In this document: in pieces, positions 1-9,462 of the stretch
How positions within the stretch are numbered: the first letter of the stretch is position 1
Layout of the letters: the number at the start of each line of letters is the position of its first letter
Assembly: GCA_014376805.1 (NCBI GenBank)
Contig: JACMQU010000057.1
Coordinates: forward strand, 1 to 57,108
Direction: 5' to 3'
Source: Bacteroidia bacterium
GTDB lineage: Bacteria; Bacteroidota; Bacteroidia; UKL13-3
DNA: 57,108 nucleotides
Made by a program: the position numbers and the translations under genes
Notes under the pieces: model-generated
Told to the model about the DNA's origin: nothing
What the model saw: only the letters and a program-made list of their open reading frames with translations
Databases searched by the model: none

Positions 1-987
1 AATTATAATTAATAAGGCAAATGTAATATTATAAGTCCAACTCATAGGATTAATAAAAGCTCCCATTATGCCTTGCATACTTTCATAGTTGGGGAAAAAT
101 TGTGCCACTGTAGAAGGAATGAACATTAACGCCTGTGCAAAGATTATTGGCATAACGCCGGCAGCATTTACTTTTAGGGGAATATATTGACGAACACCAC
201 CATATTGTCGATTGCCAACTACTCGTTTGGCATACTGTACAGGTATTTTTCGTGTTCCCTGAACCAACAGAATAGTGATCATAATAACTGCAAATAAAGC
301 GGCTAGTTCAATTAGGAATATCACAAGCCCTCCACCACTTTCTGTAAGTTTAAAATCAAATTCTTCTTTTAACGCAAATGGCAATCGGGCAATAATACCA
401 ATCATAATAATAAGTGAAATTCCGTTGCCTATACCTTTTTCAGTAATCCTTTCACCCAGCCACATCACAAACATAGTGCTGGAAGTTAGTACAATAACTG
501 CGGTGAGCATAAACATATAATCTGACAGAGCAGTAGGATTAGTCATTGAAATAATTGCCTGGGGGTTTTCTGACTTCAGGTTAATTAAGAAACCAATAGA
601 TTGAACCGCTGTAATAGCTATAGTTAAATACCTGGTAAACTGATTAATCTTACGACGGCCTTCTTCGCCTTCCTTCTGCATTTTCTGAAATGAAGGAACA
701 GCCAGACTTAATAACTGAACCACTATAGATGCTGATATATAAGGCATAATACCAAGTGCAAAAATAGAACCCCTTGCAAAGGCCCCACCTGCAAACATAT
801 TAATCAAACCAAAAATTCCACCATCTGCCTGTTTGGCAGAACCTTGTAACATGTTGGGATCAACTCCGGGTATCGTTACATAAGTTCCAAAACGGTAAAT
901 CACCAACATCCAGAATGTAAGTACTAATTTGTACCTTAATTCCTCAATGCGGTAAATGTTCTGTATTGTTTCTAATAATTTCTTCAC
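1..987 (-). CDS. secY: Preprotein translocase subunit SecY (C-terminus cut by window edge)
   Basis: SecY is the channel-forming subunit of the SecYEG translocon in the inner membrane. Translating the minus strand gives VKKLLETIQNIYRIEELR followed by the plug-region text PGVDPNML and several hydrophobic helices, with family motifs such as GIMPYISASIV, GERITEKGIGNG and NRQYGGVRQYIPL. There is no ATG. The reading frame opens at the rplO stop, and the GTG at 987-985 gives the normal SecY N-terminus, so I chose it; it lies 21 bases after the rplO stop. The last 100 or so residues fall outside the window. Its place at the end of the spc cluster is the standard one. Identification is secure; only the start is inferred. 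Confidence 0.95.
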   Translation of the reverse strand, partial: MKKLLETIQNIYRIEELRYKLVLTFWMLVIYRFGTYVTIPGVDPNMLQGSAKQADGGIFGLINMFAGGAFARGSIFALGIMPYISASIVVQLLSLAVPSFQKMQKEGEEGRRKINQFTRYLTIAITAVQSIGFLINLKSENPQAIISMTNPTALSDYMFMLTAVIVLTSSTMFVMWLGERITEKGIGNGISLIIMIGIIARLPFALKEEFDFKLTESGGGLVIFLIELAALFAVIMITILLVQGTRKIPVQYAKRVVGNRQYGGVRQYIPLKVNAAGVMPIIFAQALMFIPSTVAQFFPNYESMQGIMGAFINPMSWTYNITFALLIII

Positions 988-1008
988 TTGCTTTAGCAGC
1001 GTTAAAGG

Positions 1009-1464
1009 TTAATGTTTTGAATTATTTGTAATAGTACCACCAACAGCTTCAATTGCTTTTTGAGCTGCGGCCGAAAATTTATCTGCTTTAATTTCAAGTG
1101 CCACTTTCAATTCACCGCGTCCTAAGATCTTAACCAGATCTTTCTTTCCTATTAAACCATTATTAACCAATGTAGCAGTGTCGATTACAGTAATACCTTT
1201 GTCGGCAAGCTCCTGCAGTTTATCTAAATTAACAGGAGAATATTCAACACGATTCAGATTTTTGAAACCAAATTTAGGAATACGACGGTATAGAGGCATT
1301 TGACCACCTTCAAAACCACGCTTTGTGCTTGTACCACTTCTTGAACCTGCACCTTTATGTCCACGGGCAGCAGTACCGCCTTTTCCACTTCCTTCACCAC
1401 GACCAACTCTTTTACCTTCTTTATGGGTTGAGCCCTTAGCAGGTTTTAATGTATGTAATTTCAT
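1009..1464 (-). CDS. rplO: 50S ribosomal protein L15
   Basis: L15 (uL15) is a late-assembly protein of the large subunit. The 151-residue product starts MKLHTLKPAKGS and has the Gly/Arg/Lys-rich N-terminal segment typical of the family (KRVGRGEGSGKGGTAARGHK, then GFEGGQMPLYRRIPKFGF). The frame stays open nine codons further upstream to 1491, but that extension overlaps the end of rpmD and has no L15 similarity, so the ATG at 1464 is preferred. It starts 13 bases after rpmD and ends 21 bases before secY, so it is co-transcribed with both. Confidence 0.96.
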   Translation of the reverse strand: MKLHTLKPAKGSTHKEGKRVGRGEGSGKGGTAARGHKGAGSRSGTSTKRGFEGGQMPLYRRIPKFGFKNLNRVEYSPVNLDKLQELADKGITVIDTATLVNNGLIGKKDLVKILGRGELKVALEIKADKFSAAAQKAIEAVGGTITNNSKH

Positions 1465-1477
1465 CGTTGATTCGCTA

Positions 1478-1657
1478 TTATAATTGTTCAATTTTTAATA
1501 AATGAGCTACTTTTTTTATCATGCCCAATATTTGTGGTGTACCTTCCACATCCTTTTCCTGTTGCATTTTTGTGAAACCTAATGCACGGATTGTACGTTT
1601 TTGATTTTCAGGTCTGTCGATGGCACTTTTTACCTGTTTGATTCTTATTTTTTCCAT
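1478..1657 (-). CDS. rpmD: 50S ribosomal protein L30
   Basis: L30 (uL30) is a small large-subunit protein. I read this 59-residue gene directly from the minus strand: MEKIRIKQVKSAIDRPENQK, then RTIRALGF, GTPQILGMIKKVAHL and the end KIEQL before a TAA. The pattern of a basic N-terminal strand, the R-P-x-x-Q-K-x-T-x-x-A-L-G-F segment and a terminal valine/leucine strand is diagnostic. It starts 4 bases after the rpsE stop and its stop lies 13 bases before the rplO ATG. Its position between rpsE and rplO is the conserved spc order. Confidence 0.93.
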   Translation of the reverse strand: MEKIRIKQVKSAIDRPENQKRTIRALGFTKMQQEKDVEGTPQILGMIKKVAHLLKIEQL

Positions 1658-1661
1658 CGTA

Positions 1662-2183
1662 TTATTCTCCGTTAAAAACTTTCTTTAAACTTATACCTCT
1701 TTGTTGAGCTATAGTATATGCATCACGCATTTCCAATAATGCATTAATAGTCGCTTTTACAACATTATGCGGATTTGATGAACCTTTTGATTTTGCCAGT
1801 ACATCTGTTACACCTGCACTTTCTAGAACCGCACGCATCGCACCACCGGCAATAACACCAGTACCATGAGCTGCGGGTTTTAAAAATACACGGCCTCCAC
1901 CATACTTACCTAATTGTTCGTGAGGAACTGTACCTTTTAAAACTGGCACTTTTACAAGATTCTTTTTGGCATCATCTACACCTTTAGAGATTGCATCGGT
2001 AACCTCAAGAGATTTACCTAAACCGTAACCAACGATTCCTGCACCGTCGCCTACCACTACTAAGGCTGAAAAGCTAAATGTTCTGCCCCCTTTGGTAACT
2101 TTTGCTACACGGTTAATAGATACAACTTTCTCCTTTAATTCGATATCGGTAGTTTTTACCTTTTTAATATTTGCTGTTGACAT
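1662..2183 (-). CDS. rpsE: 30S ribosomal protein S5
   Basis: S5 (uS5) helps form the mRNA entry channel and affects decoding fidelity. The 173-residue product has the N-terminal S5 double-stranded RNA-binding fold at roughly residues 16-80 ([20 protein letters not shown], then [17 protein letters not shown]) and the C-terminal S5 domain after it ([27 protein letters not shown]). The KVTKGGR loop, where spectinomycin-resistance changes occur in other bacteria, looks wild type. It lies 21 bases after rplR and 4 bases before rpmD. Length and motifs are normal. Confidence 0.97.
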   Translation of the reverse strand: MSTANIKKVKTTDIELKEKVVSINRVAKVTKGGRTFSFSALVVVGDGAGIVGYGLGKSLEVTDAISKGVDDAKKNLVKVPVLKGTVPHEQLGKYGGGRVFLKPAAHGTGVIAGGAMRAVLESAGVTDVLAKSKGSSNPHNVVKATINALLEMRDAYTIAQQRGISLKKVFNGE

Positions 2184-2204
2184 ACTGATCTTTTTTCTGA
2201 TTTA

Positions 2205-2549
2205 TTAGAATTTAAGCCCGCCTTCTCTTGCACCATCAGCTAAAGCTTTCACTCTGCCATGATATAAGTAACCTCCACGGTCAAAAACCACTTCACTGAT
2301 GCCGGCTGTTGAAGCTTTTTCAGCTAGGGCTTTTCCAACCAATGCAGAAACCTCTACATTAGTTGCTTTATCAGAAATTGATCTGGATGATGTTGCAACA
2401 AGGGTTTTACCTGTTAAATCGTCTATTAACTGGGCGTAAATATATTTATTGCTCCTGAATACCGATAAACGGGGTTTTTGAGCTGTGCCAGCAACGCGGC
2501 TGCGGATACGTGCACGAATTTTTTTTCTTCTGGTTTCTTTTCTAAACAT
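2205..2549 (-). CDS. rplR: 50S ribosomal protein L18
   Basis: L18 (uL18) binds 5S rRNA together with L5 and anchors it to the large subunit. The 114-residue product begins [19 protein letters not shown], an arginine/lysine-rich N-terminal tail, followed by the family motifs [20 protein letters not shown] and [20 protein letters not shown] and the C-terminal REGGLKF. It starts 9 bases after the rplF stop. Everything matches the bacterial family in length and motif order. Confidence 0.97.
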   Translation of the reverse strand: MFRKETRRKKIRARIRSRVAGTAQKPRLSVFRSNKYIYAQLIDDLTGKTLVATSSRSISDKATNVEVSALVGKALAEKASTAGISEVVFDRGGYLYHGRVKALADGAREGGLKF

Positions 2550-2558
2550 GGCTCGATG

Positions 2559-3113
2559 TTATTTAGAAGCAGTTTTACCTGCTTTTCTTCTTAATTGCTC
2601 ACCTTCAAACTTGATTCCTTTACCTTTATAAGGTTCCGGAGCACGCAATGAGCGGATTTTTGCGGCAACCTGACCGATTAACTGTTTATCGATACCTTCA
2701 AGTGTTATAATTGGATTCTTTCCCTTATCCTGTTCAGTTTTTACCTTTAGTTCTTTTGGAATTTCAAAGTAAATATGGTGAGAATATCCTAAAGTAAGAT
2801 CGAGTATATTTCCATCAGTAGTTGCTTTAAAACCCACACCCACTAATTCCTGGCGTTTGGTATATCCTTGTGTTACTCCTGTAACCATATTATTAACCAA
2901 TGAACGATACAGTCCATGAAGGGCTTTGTGTCTTTTTTGTTCTGTTGGGCGATCAAGTGTAATATTTCCATCTTCTACCTTTAGTGAAATATCATCCACT
3001 AATTGCTGTGTTAATTCACCTTTTGGTCCTTTAACGGTTACAACATTTGCCTGAGAAACTTTAACTTCTACTCCTGCTGGTAATTTTATAAGTGCTTTTC
3101 CTATACGTGACAT
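2559..3113 (-). CDS. rplF: 50S ribosomal protein L6
   Basis: L6 (uL6) sits near the factor-binding site of the large subunit. The 184-residue product has the two tandem L6 folds: an N-terminal one starting MSRIGKALIKLPAGVEV and a C-terminal one ending in the signature RAPEPYKGKGIKFEGEQLRR. The middle segment QELVGVGFKA is also typical. It starts 21 bases after rpsH. No unusual feature was seen. Confidence 0.97.
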   Translation of the reverse strand: MSRIGKALIKLPAGVEVKVSQANVVTVKGPKGELTQQLVDDISLKVEDGNITLDRPTEQKRHKALHGLYRSLVNNMVTGVTQGYTKRQELVGVGFKATTDGNILDLTLGYSHHIYFEIPKELKVKTEQDKGKNPIITLEGIDKQLIGQVAAKIRSLRAPEPYKGKGIKFEGEQLRRKAGKTASK

Positions 3114-3134
3114 TTTTTTTTCTCCTGATTTAGA

Positions 3135-3533
3135 TTAATAAACGTAACATAAAACTTCACCACCTACATTATTATTGCGTGCTTCTTTATCGGTCATTAC
3201 ACCTTTTGAAGTAGTTACAATGGCTATTCCCATTCCGTTAATTACACGGGGCATTTCTAATGCACCTGTATATTTACGTAAACCCGGACGGCTGATGCGG
3301 TCTAATTTTTTAATTGCTGATGTTTTAGTAACCGGATGGTACTTTAAGGCAATTTTGATAGTTCCCTGATGGTTTAGTACATCTTCAAATTTGTAGTTTA
3401 AAATGTAACCTTTTTCAAAGAGAACTTTTGTTATTTCCTTCTTTAATTTAGATGCGGGAACTTCTACAATGCGATGGTTTGCCTTGATCGCGTTACGAAG
3501 CCTGGTTAAATAATCTGATATCGGATCTGTCAT
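3135..3533 (-). CDS. rpsH: 30S ribosomal protein S8
   Basis: S8 (uS8) is a primary 16S rRNA binder and, in Escherichia coli, the translational repressor of the spc operon. The 132-residue product starts MTDPISDYLTRLRNAIKA and ends GIAIVTTSKGVMTDKEAR then GGEVLCYVY, both standard. The frame is open 11 codons upstream (to 3566) from a TTG, but the ATG at 3533 gives the conserved N-terminus. The 128 bases separating it from rpsN hold a consensus promoter (3619-3649), so rpsH is the first gene of a possible secondary transcript. Confidence 0.96.
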   Translation of the reverse strand: MTDPISDYLTRLRNAIKANHRIVEVPASKLKKEITKVLFEKGYILNYKFEDVLNHQGTIKIALKYHPVTKTSAIKKLDRISRPGLRKYTGALEMPRVINGMGIAIVTTSKGVMTDKEARNNNVGGEVLCYVY

Positions 3534-3618
3534 ATGTTTAAATTTTACTTGCCGGTAGTTAGCCAAGGCTTTTACGCTTACCGATTAAGTTCTTGTTATT
3601 TTTAAAAATTAAGGGCTG

Positions 3619-3649
3619 CAAATATATGATAATTCCCCCCCTTACCAAA
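3619..3649 (-). promoter_or_regulatory. Internal promoter upstream of rpsH, Bacteroidota consensus
   Basis: On the minus strand a TTTG (3649-3646) is followed, after exactly 19 bases that include a run of seven G, by TATATTTG (3626-3619). This is a full match to the known Bacteroidota -33/-7 consensus TTTG-N19-TAnnTTTG. Transcription would begin near 3612 and give a leader of about 80 bases before the rpsH ATG. It is the only gap longer than about 35 bases within the 25-gene operon. Function is inferred from the consensus. Confidence 0.75.
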
Positions 3650-3661
3650 TTTTAGTTAAAA

Positions 3662-3931
3662 TTACCAACTGGCTTTAGTTACACCAGGTATTTTGCCCAT
3701 TAATGCAAGATCTCTGAATTGATTACGGCAAATGCCAAAATCCCTCATATATCCTTTTGGACGCCCAGTAAGTTTGCAACGGTTTTTTAATCGAACCGGA
3801 GAAGCATTACGGGGAAGTTTCTGCAAACCGGCAGAATCACCGGCTTTTTTCAATGCCTCGCGTCTGGTAGCGTATTGAGCTACCATTTTTTCTCTTTTAC
3901 GCTGGCGTGCTTTTATCGACTCTTTAGCCAT
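3662..3931 (-). CDS. rpsN: 30S ribosomal protein S14 (zinc-less form)
   Basis: S14 (uS14) belongs to the head of the small subunit. The 89-residue product contains the family signature [21 protein letters not shown]. Only two of the four cysteines of the zinc-binding form remain (in NRCKLTGR and GICRNQF), so this is the C-minus, zinc-independent type, and the length fits that type. It follows rplE by 11 bases. A 128-base gap with a promoter separates it from rpsH. Confidence 0.96.
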   Translation of the reverse strand: MAKESIKARQRKREKMVAQYATRREALKKAGDSAGLQKLPRNASPVRLKNRCKLTGRPKGYMRDFGICRNQFRDLALMGKIPGVTKASW

Positions 3932-3942
3932 TTTCTATTTAA

Positions 3943-4491
3943 TTACGATTTTTTAAACGGGAATCCAAATTCCTTTAATAATTCCAGACATTCCTCATCA
4001 GATTTCGCTGTTGTTACAAAAGCTATATCCATACCATTAATACGGTTTACTTTGTCTATCATAATTTCAGGAAATATAATCTGTTCTGTAATACCCATAT
4101 TGTAATTTCCACGACCATCAAAACCCTTAAGCTTTAATCCCTGGAAGTCACGAACACGAGGTAAAGAGATACTGATTAAGCGATCAAGGAATTCATACAT
4201 TCTTTCGCCACGTAAGGTTACCCGGGTTCCGATTGGTACGTTTTTTCTCAATTTAAAGTTGGAGATATCTTTCTTTGAACGGGTTGCAACTGCCTTTTGA
4301 CCAGCAATCATAGATAGTTCTTCAAGAGCCTGATCAACCAGTTTCTTATCAGCAACTGCAGCACCCACACCCTGATTGATACAAATCTTCTCAAGTTTAG
4401 GAACCATCATGCTGTTTCTGTATTTAAACTTCTCCTGTAAAGCAGGCACGATCTGCTTGGCATATTTCTCTTTTAATCTGGGTGTATACAT
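3943..4491 (-). CDS. rplE: 50S ribosomal protein L5
   Basis: L5 (uL5) binds 5S rRNA and contacts the small-subunit head in the B1b bridge. The 182-residue product starts [20 protein letters not shown] and contains the motifs [50 protein letters not shown] and the end [10 protein letters not shown]. It starts 2 bases after the rplX stop, which suggests translational coupling. Length and motif order are normal. Confidence 0.97.
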   Translation of the reverse strand: MYTPRLKEKYAKQIVPALQEKFKYRNSMMVPKLEKICINQGVGAAVADKKLVDQALEELSMIAGQKAVATRSKKDISNFKLRKNVPIGTRVTLRGERMYEFLDRLISISLPRVRDFQGLKLKGFDGRGNYNMGITEQIIFPEIMIDKVNRINGMDIAFVTTAKSDEECLELLKEFGFPFKKS

Positions 4492-4493
4492 AA

Positions 4494-4850
4494 CTAGTCT
4501 TTCTTAATATCAATTATTTCACCAGAGTCTGAACTCTTAGAATAGCGCACTAATTTACCTTTATCGTTAAGTTTGCGTCCTGTACGGGTGGCATTACCAG
4601 ATTTATCAACAACCTTAAGGTTAGAGATATGAACAGGTGCTTCTTTTTTAATGATCCCTCCGTTTTGGTTTTGTGCATTAGGCTTTGTATGGCGGCTAAC
4701 TATATTAACTCCCTCCACTATCGCTCTTTCTGTTGCAGTTTTGATCTCGATAATACGGCCTTTTTTACCTTTATCATCACCTGCAATAACCATTACCATG
4801 TCGCCTTTTTTAACATGGCGTTTAGCCTGATTGTTAAATTTTCTTTCCAT
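4494..4850 (-). CDS. rplX: 50S ribosomal protein L24
   Basis: L24 (uL24) initiates assembly of the large subunit near the tunnel exit. The 118-residue product has the KOW motif at about residues 14-35 ([20 protein letters not shown]), the family segment [14 protein letters not shown] and [15 protein letters not shown]. It is tightly packed: 1 base separates the rplN stop from its start and 2 bases follow before rplE. Length is normal for Bacteroidota. Confidence 0.96.
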   Translation of the reverse strand: MERKFNNQAKRHVKKGDMVMVIAGDDKGKKGRIIEIKTATERAIVEGVNIVSRHTKPNAQNQNGGIIKKEAPVHISNLKVVDKSGNATRTGRKLNDKGKLVRYSKSSDSGEIIDIKKD

Positions 4851-4851
4851 T

Positions 4852-5220
4852 TTATAATACCTCTGGTGCTAATGAAACAATTTTCATGAACTGTTTTTCA
4901 CGCAATTCGCGTGCTACTGGTCCGAAGATCCGGGTTGCACGTGGCTCATCCTGTGCATTTAACAATACACATGAATTGTCATCGAAACGAATATATGAAC
5001 CATCTGGCCGACGAACCTCTTTTTTAGTTCTAACAACCACAGCTTTTGACACTGTACCTTTTTTAACTGTACCTGAAGGCAGTGCAGATTTTACCGTTAC
5101 TACTATTTTATCGCCAACCGACGCATAACGTCTGGCAGTTCCGCCTAATACGCGAATACATAATACCTCTTTGGCACCACTGTTATCTGCAACTTTAAGT
5201 CTACTTTCTTGTTGTACCAT
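4852..5220 (-). CDS. rplN: 50S ribosomal protein L14
   Basis: L14 (uL14) is at the subunit interface (bridge B8). The 122-residue product begins [20 protein letters not shown] and shows the signature [41 protein letters not shown] and GTRIFGPV-type text ([20 protein letters not shown]). It starts 2 bases after rpsQ and ends 1 base before rplX. This is one of the most conserved products in the window. Confidence 0.97.
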   Translation of the reverse strand: MVQQESRLKVADNSGAKEVLCIRVLGGTARRYASVGDKIVVTVKSALPSGTVKKGTVSKAVVVRTKKEVRRPDGSYIRFDDNSCVLLNAQDEPRATRIFGPVARELREKQFMKIVSLAPEVL

Positions 5221-5222
5221 AG

Positions 5223-5498
5223 TTATTTAGCTTTTTCAACGATTTCTACTAATCTCCAACGTTTATCTTTGCTTAAGGGACGTGTTTCCATAACTTTTAC
5301 GATATCATTGATACCACATTCGTCTTTTTCGTCATGAGCCTTAAATGTAGAAGTCATTTTGATAAACTTACCGTATTTAGGGTGCATTACCTTACGTTCT
5401 ACGGAAACAACAATAGTCTTTTGCATTTTATTGCTTACTACTTTGCCAATAATGACTTTTCTCGAATTTCTTTCTTCAGTTGTATTTTCCATCTTCAA
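5223..5498 (-). CDS. rpsQ: 30S ribosomal protein S17
   Basis: S17 (uS17) is a primary 16S rRNA binder with an OB fold. The 91-residue product contains [20 protein letters not shown], the conserved [17 protein letters not shown] segment and [20 protein letters not shown]. Two starts are possible: the ATG at 5498 (MKMENTTEE) or the ATG at 5492 (MENTTEE). Neither has a ribosome-binding site to decide between them. It lies 3 bases after rpmC and 2 bases before rplN. Confidence 0.95.
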   Translation of the reverse strand: MKMENTTEERNSRKVIIGKVVSNKMQKTIVVSVERKVMHPKYGKFIKMTSTFKAHDEKDECGINDIVKVMETRPLSKDKRWRLVEIVEKAK

Positions 5499-5501
5499 TG
5501 C

Positions 5502-5702
5502 TTATTGAACAGTTGCCAACTGACGCTTTTTTTGTTCGGTAAGTAAGCGTGCAATCAACTTTTTGTTTTCTTTTATAATATTTGGATTCTCTACAGGAGA
5601 AATTGCATGGTTCAAAATCATTTTGTTTTGGCCGGCTCTTTCTTCTCTGATCCTGGTTGCTAATTCTTTATTAGACAAATCCCTGATTTCATTATTTTTC
5701 AT
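5502..5702 (-). CDS. rpmC: 50S ribosomal protein L29
   Basis: L29 (uL29) is a small helical protein at the peptide tunnel exit, near the binding site of trigger factor and SRP. The 66-residue product MKNNEIRDLSNKELATRIRE then NPNIIKENKKLIARLLTEQK is a two-helix coiled protein with the expected motif pattern. It lies 19 bases after rplP and 3 bases before rpsQ. The sequence is short but unambiguous in context. Confidence 0.93.
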   Translation of the reverse strand: MKNNEIRDLSNKELATRIREERAGQNKMILNHAISPVENPNIIKENKKLIARLLTEQKKRQLATVQ

Positions 5703-5721
5703 ATCTATTATTCGCTATCTA

Positions 5722-6141
5722 TTATTCGCTATAATCAGGTTTAACTACAAATTTTGTAATAATAGGTAATTTCTGAGAAGCTAACCTCATAGCCTCTGCT
5801 GCTACCGCCATTGGTACTCCATCGGCTTCAAAAATAATGGTACCTGGTCTGCATCTGGCTACCCAAAATTCAGGTGCTCCTTTTCCTTTACCCATACGCA
5901 CCTCTGCAGGCTTACGCGTCATTGGTTTATCCGGAAATACCCTGATCCAAACCTGACCTTCACGCTTCATGAAGCGGTTCAAAGCAACACGGGCAGCTTC
6001 TAGTTGTTTTGATGTCAGGAAACAGGTATCAAGTGCCTTTAATCCAAATGATCCGAAAGATACGGTAAATCCACGACTGGCATTACCTTTCACTCTTCCT
6101 TTTTGTTGTTTCCTATATTTCGTTTTTTTCGGCTGTAACAT
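5722..6141 (-). CDS. rplP: 50S ribosomal protein L16
   Basis: L16 (uL16) organises the A site of the large subunit. The 139-residue product starts [20 protein letters not shown] and carries the L16 signatures [40 protein letters not shown] and [18 protein letters not shown]. It follows rpsC after 34 bases and precedes rpmC by 19 bases. Length and sequence are normal. Confidence 0.97.
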   Translation of the reverse strand: MLQPKKTKYRKQQKGRVKGNASRGFTVSFGSFGLKALDTCFLTSKQLEAARVALNRFMKREGQVWIRVFPDKPMTRKPAEVRMGKGKGAPEFWVARCRPGTIIFEADGVPMAVAAEAMRLASQKLPIITKFVVKPDYSE

Positions 6142-6175
6142 TTCTACAGTTTTATATTAGCTATCGAACAATAAT

Positions 6176-7021
6176 TTATTTCCTTCTTCTATCAGCGCCG
6201 GCTCCCGTTCCGCCACCAGAACTCCTTTTGTCGCCACCACCACCGCGGTTGTTATCACCTCCACGACGATCACCTCCTCTTTCTCCGCCTCTTCCACGTC
6301 CGGCTCCACCTTCATTGCGTCTGTCAGGACGGCCAGCGCCGGCACCAGATTTCTCAGCAGAATTAGTGAATCCTAAGTTTGGAGACAAATCGCGTTTGCC
6401 ATACACTTCACCTTTACAGATCCATACTTTGATACCTATTTTACCGTAAACAGTTAATGCCTCAGCAATAGTATAATCAATATCTGCACGCAATGTATGT
6501 AATGGCGTACGACCTTCTTTGAAAGATTCTGAACGAGCCATCTCAGCGCCATTTAACCTGCCTGAAACCATTACTTTAATTCCTTCAGCTCCCATTCTCA
6601 TAGTAGAAGCAATTGCCATTTTTACAGCACGTTTGTATGAAACACGGGCTACAACCTGACTTGCAATTGATTCTCCAACTAAAGTAGCATCCAATTCAGG
6701 GCGTCTAATTTCAAATATATTAATTGCTACATCTTTTTTGGTAAGCTTCTTAACTTCTTCTTTGATTTTATCAACTTCAGAACCAGCTTTACCAATTACG
6801 ATACCCGGACGAGAGGTATGTATTGTAATAATAACACGTTTAATGGTACGCTCAATAATAATTTTCGCAATCCCACCTTTAGTGATTCTGGCTCTTAAAT
6901 ATTTTCTGATATTTTCATCTTCAATAAGTTTTTCAGCCATATTGTTCCCGCCATACCAGTTAGACTCCCAGCCTCTGATAATTCCTAAACGTATACCTAT
7001 CGGGTTAACCTTTTGTCCCAT
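6176..7021 (-). CDS. rpsC: 30S ribosomal protein S3 with RGG-rich C-terminal extension
   Basis: S3 (uS3) lines the mRNA entry tunnel with S4 and S5. The 281-residue product has the N-terminal domain ([20 protein letters not shown]), a type II KH domain with the loop GIVIGKAG at residues 73-80, and the C-terminal S3 domain ([18 protein letters not shown]-like text to about residue 208). After residue 220 there is a 61-residue low-complexity tail rich in Gly, Arg and Asp with several RGG/RRGG motifs, ending GADRRRK. Related extensions occur in some other Bacteroidota S3 proteins as far as I recall. The tail-coding DNA is locally GC-rich. Confidence 0.96.
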   Translation of the reverse strand: MGQKVNPIGIRLGIIRGWESNWYGGNNMAEKLIEDENIRKYLRARITKGGIAKIIIERTIKRVIITIHTSRPGIVIGKAGSEVDKIKEEVKKLTKKDVAINIFEIRRPELDATLVGESIASQVVARVSYKRAVKMAIASTMRMGAEGIKVMVSGRLNGAEMARSESFKEGRTPLHTLRADIDYTIAEALTVYGKIGIKVWICKGEVYGKRDLSPNLGFTNSAEKSGAGAGRPDRRNEGGAGRGRGGERGGDRRGGDNNRGGGGDKRSSGGGTGAGADRRRK

Positions 7022-7027
7022 TATCTT

Positions 7028-7420
7028 TTATTTATGCGTTTCAATTGATTCATTACTAACTTCTTTTACTACAGCCGCCTTACTATCCACAATTAAAGTA
7101 ACGTGGTTTGAGCGTTTGCGTATTCTATGAGCTCTTCCCTGCGGGGCAGGTCTGATTCTTTTAACCATAGCGCCACCGTCAACGAAAATTATTTTTACGT
7201 ATAGTTCGCTATCTTCTACACGGCTACCTTCATTTTTTTGTTCCCAATTGGCAATGGCAGAACGAAGGAGCTTCTCTAAGCGAAAAGAATTTTCTTTCTT
7301 GGCATTGAAAATCAAAATATTGAATGCTTCGTCTACACGCTTTCCGCGTATCAGATCGGCCAGTAATCTCATTTTTCGAGGAGATGTAGGGCAATTATTT
7401 AATTTAGCTACTGCTTCCAT
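7028..7420 (-). CDS. rplV: 50S ribosomal protein L22
   Basis: L22 (uL22) lines the nascent-peptide tunnel with a long beta-hairpin. The 130-residue product contains [20 protein letters not shown] at the N-terminus, [12 protein letters not shown] in the middle and the hairpin segment [20 protein letters not shown] then [13 protein letters not shown] short acidic/serine tail follows ([11 protein letters not shown]). It starts 5 bases after rpsS and ends 6 bases before rpsC. The macrolide-sensitive hairpin shows no deletion. Confidence 0.96.
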   Translation of the reverse strand: MEAVAKLNNCPTSPRKMRLLADLIRGKRVDEAFNILIFNAKKENSFRLEKLLRSAIANWEQKNEGSRVEDSELYVKIIFVDGGAMVKRIRPAPQGRAHRIRKRSNHVTLIVDSKAAVVKEVSNESIETHK

Positions 7421-7425
7421 TCTTA

Positions 7426-7692
7426 TTAATCTTTCTTAACAGGATGAGATTTAAATGTACGTGTTGGAGCAAATTCGCCCAACTTGTGGCCTACCATATT
7501 TTCGGTAACATAAACCGGAATAAACTTACTTCCGTTATGCACTGCAAAAGTATGTCCCACGAAATCAGGAGTGATCATCGACCTGCGACTCCAGGTTTTG
7601 ATAACCGATTTCTTTTTGTTGTCGTTCATTGCAAAAACTTTTTTCTCAAGTTTCACTTCAACAAACGGACCTTTTTTTAATGAACGCGCCAT
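7426..7692 (-). CDS. rpsS: 30S ribosomal protein S19
   Basis: S19 (uS19) forms a complex with S13 in the small-subunit head. The 88-residue product starts [20 protein letters not shown] and contains the signatures [20 protein letters not shown] and [16 protein letters not shown]. It starts 6 bases after rplB and ends 5 bases before rplV. Nothing is unusual. Confidence 0.97.
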   Translation of the reverse strand: MARSLKKGPFVEVKLEKKVFAMNDNKKKSVIKTWSRRSMITPDFVGHTFAVHNGSKFIPVYVTENMVGHKLGEFAPTRTFKSHPVKKD

Positions 7693-7698
7693 ATCTCG

Positions 7699-8529
<831 letters not shown>

Positions 8530-8537
8530 TATTCTTA

Positions 8538-8828
8538 TTATATATTTTGGAAGAAGTCAATTTTTTGACCATCCTGTAAGGTAATCACAGCCTTTTTGAA
8601 AGAAGGTTTACGTCCGGAGAACTGACCTCTTTTGGTAAATCTGGCTTTCGCTTTGCCAAAATATAGCATTGTATTTACACTTGTAACATTAACACTATAT
8701 GTTTCTTCAACAGCCTTTTTAATTTCTGTTTTGGTAGCCGTTTTAGCAACTATGAAACTTACCTTGTTCAGCTTCTCAGCAATTGCTGTAAACTTCTCAG
8801 TAACCAAAGGCTTCATTAATATAATCAT
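8538..8828 (-). CDS. rplW: 50S ribosomal protein L23
   Basis: L23 (uL23) is at the tunnel exit and docks trigger factor and SRP. The 96-residue product begins [20 protein letters not shown] and has the conserved [20 protein letters not shown] segment. The frame immediately abuts rplD: the rplD stop is at 8829 and the rplW ATG at 8828, with no spacer. An internal start at MKPLVTEK would also be tenable. Confidence 0.95.
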   Translation of the reverse strand: MIILMKPLVTEKFTAIAEKLNKVSFIVAKTATKTEIKKAVEETYSVNVTSVNTMLYFGKAKARFTKRGQFSGRKPSFKKAVITLQDGQKIDFFQNI

Positions 8829-9461
8829 CTATGCCTTATTTAAAATGTTTTGAATAACTTCAACTGAATTCTCTACAAATATCACTTTGTCTGCATGCAA
8901 TATGTCGTATGTATTCAAATCCTTTGCAGCCATTATCTTAGTTTTAGGTAAGTTACGACCCGACTTATAAATGTTTTCATTGTAATCTGCCAAAACAAGT
9001 AAAGTTTTGGTATTACTAAATTTTAATCCATTGATGATGTTCAGGTAGCTCTTAGTTTTTGGTTCGTCCATAGCAAATATTTCCAATATTGTTATGTTGT
9101 TCTCCTTAGCTTTATAAGCCAAAGCACTTTTACGGGCCAATTGCTTTAGTTTTTTGTTCAGTTTAAAACTGTAATCACGCGGACGTGGTCCATGGATACG
9201 GGCACCACCTACAAATGTACCGGATTTGATACTACCTTTACGGGAGCCGCCTGTACCTTTTTGTCTGTGTAGTTTCTTAGTTGAACCACTCACCGTGCTT
9301 TTTTCCTTAGATGAATGAGTTCCCTGGCGCTGGTTAGCCAGGTATTGCTTCACGTCCAAATAAATGGCATGATCGTTAGGATCAATTCCAAAAACATCTT
9401 CATTTAAGCTGACTGTTCTTCCTGTTTCTGATCCGCTGGTATTTAATACTGCTAATTCCAT
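8829..9461 (-). CDS. rplD: 50S ribosomal protein L4
   Basis: L4 (uL4) contributes an extended loop to the nascent-peptide tunnel. The 210-residue product contains the loop signature KKLHRQKGTGGSRKGSIKSG followed by GGARIHGPRPRDYSFKLNKK, and the C-terminal globular part with LLVLADYNENIYKSGRNLP and VIFVENSVEVI. It starts 1 base after rplC and abuts rplW directly, consistent with translational coupling. In Escherichia coli L4 represses the S10 operon; no equivalent leader was recognised here. Confidence 0.96.
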   Translation of the reverse strand: MELAVLNTSGSETGRTVSLNEDVFGIDPNDHAIYLDVKQYLANQRQGTHSSKEKSTVSGSTKKLHRQKGTGGSRKGSIKSGTFVGGARIHGPRPRDYSFKLNKKLKQLARKSALAYKAKENNITILEIFAMDEPKTKSYLNIINGLKFSNTKTLLVLADYNENIYKSGRNLPKTKIMAAKDLNTYDILHADKVIFVENSVEVIQNILNKA

Positions 9462-9462
9462 T

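Noticed and set aside
6228-6449. Proline-rich open frame on the plus strand ([16 protein letters not shown]-like)
   Set aside because: It is the complement of the Gly/Arg-rich tail of rpsC; the composition follows from that tail and it has no start signal or relatives.
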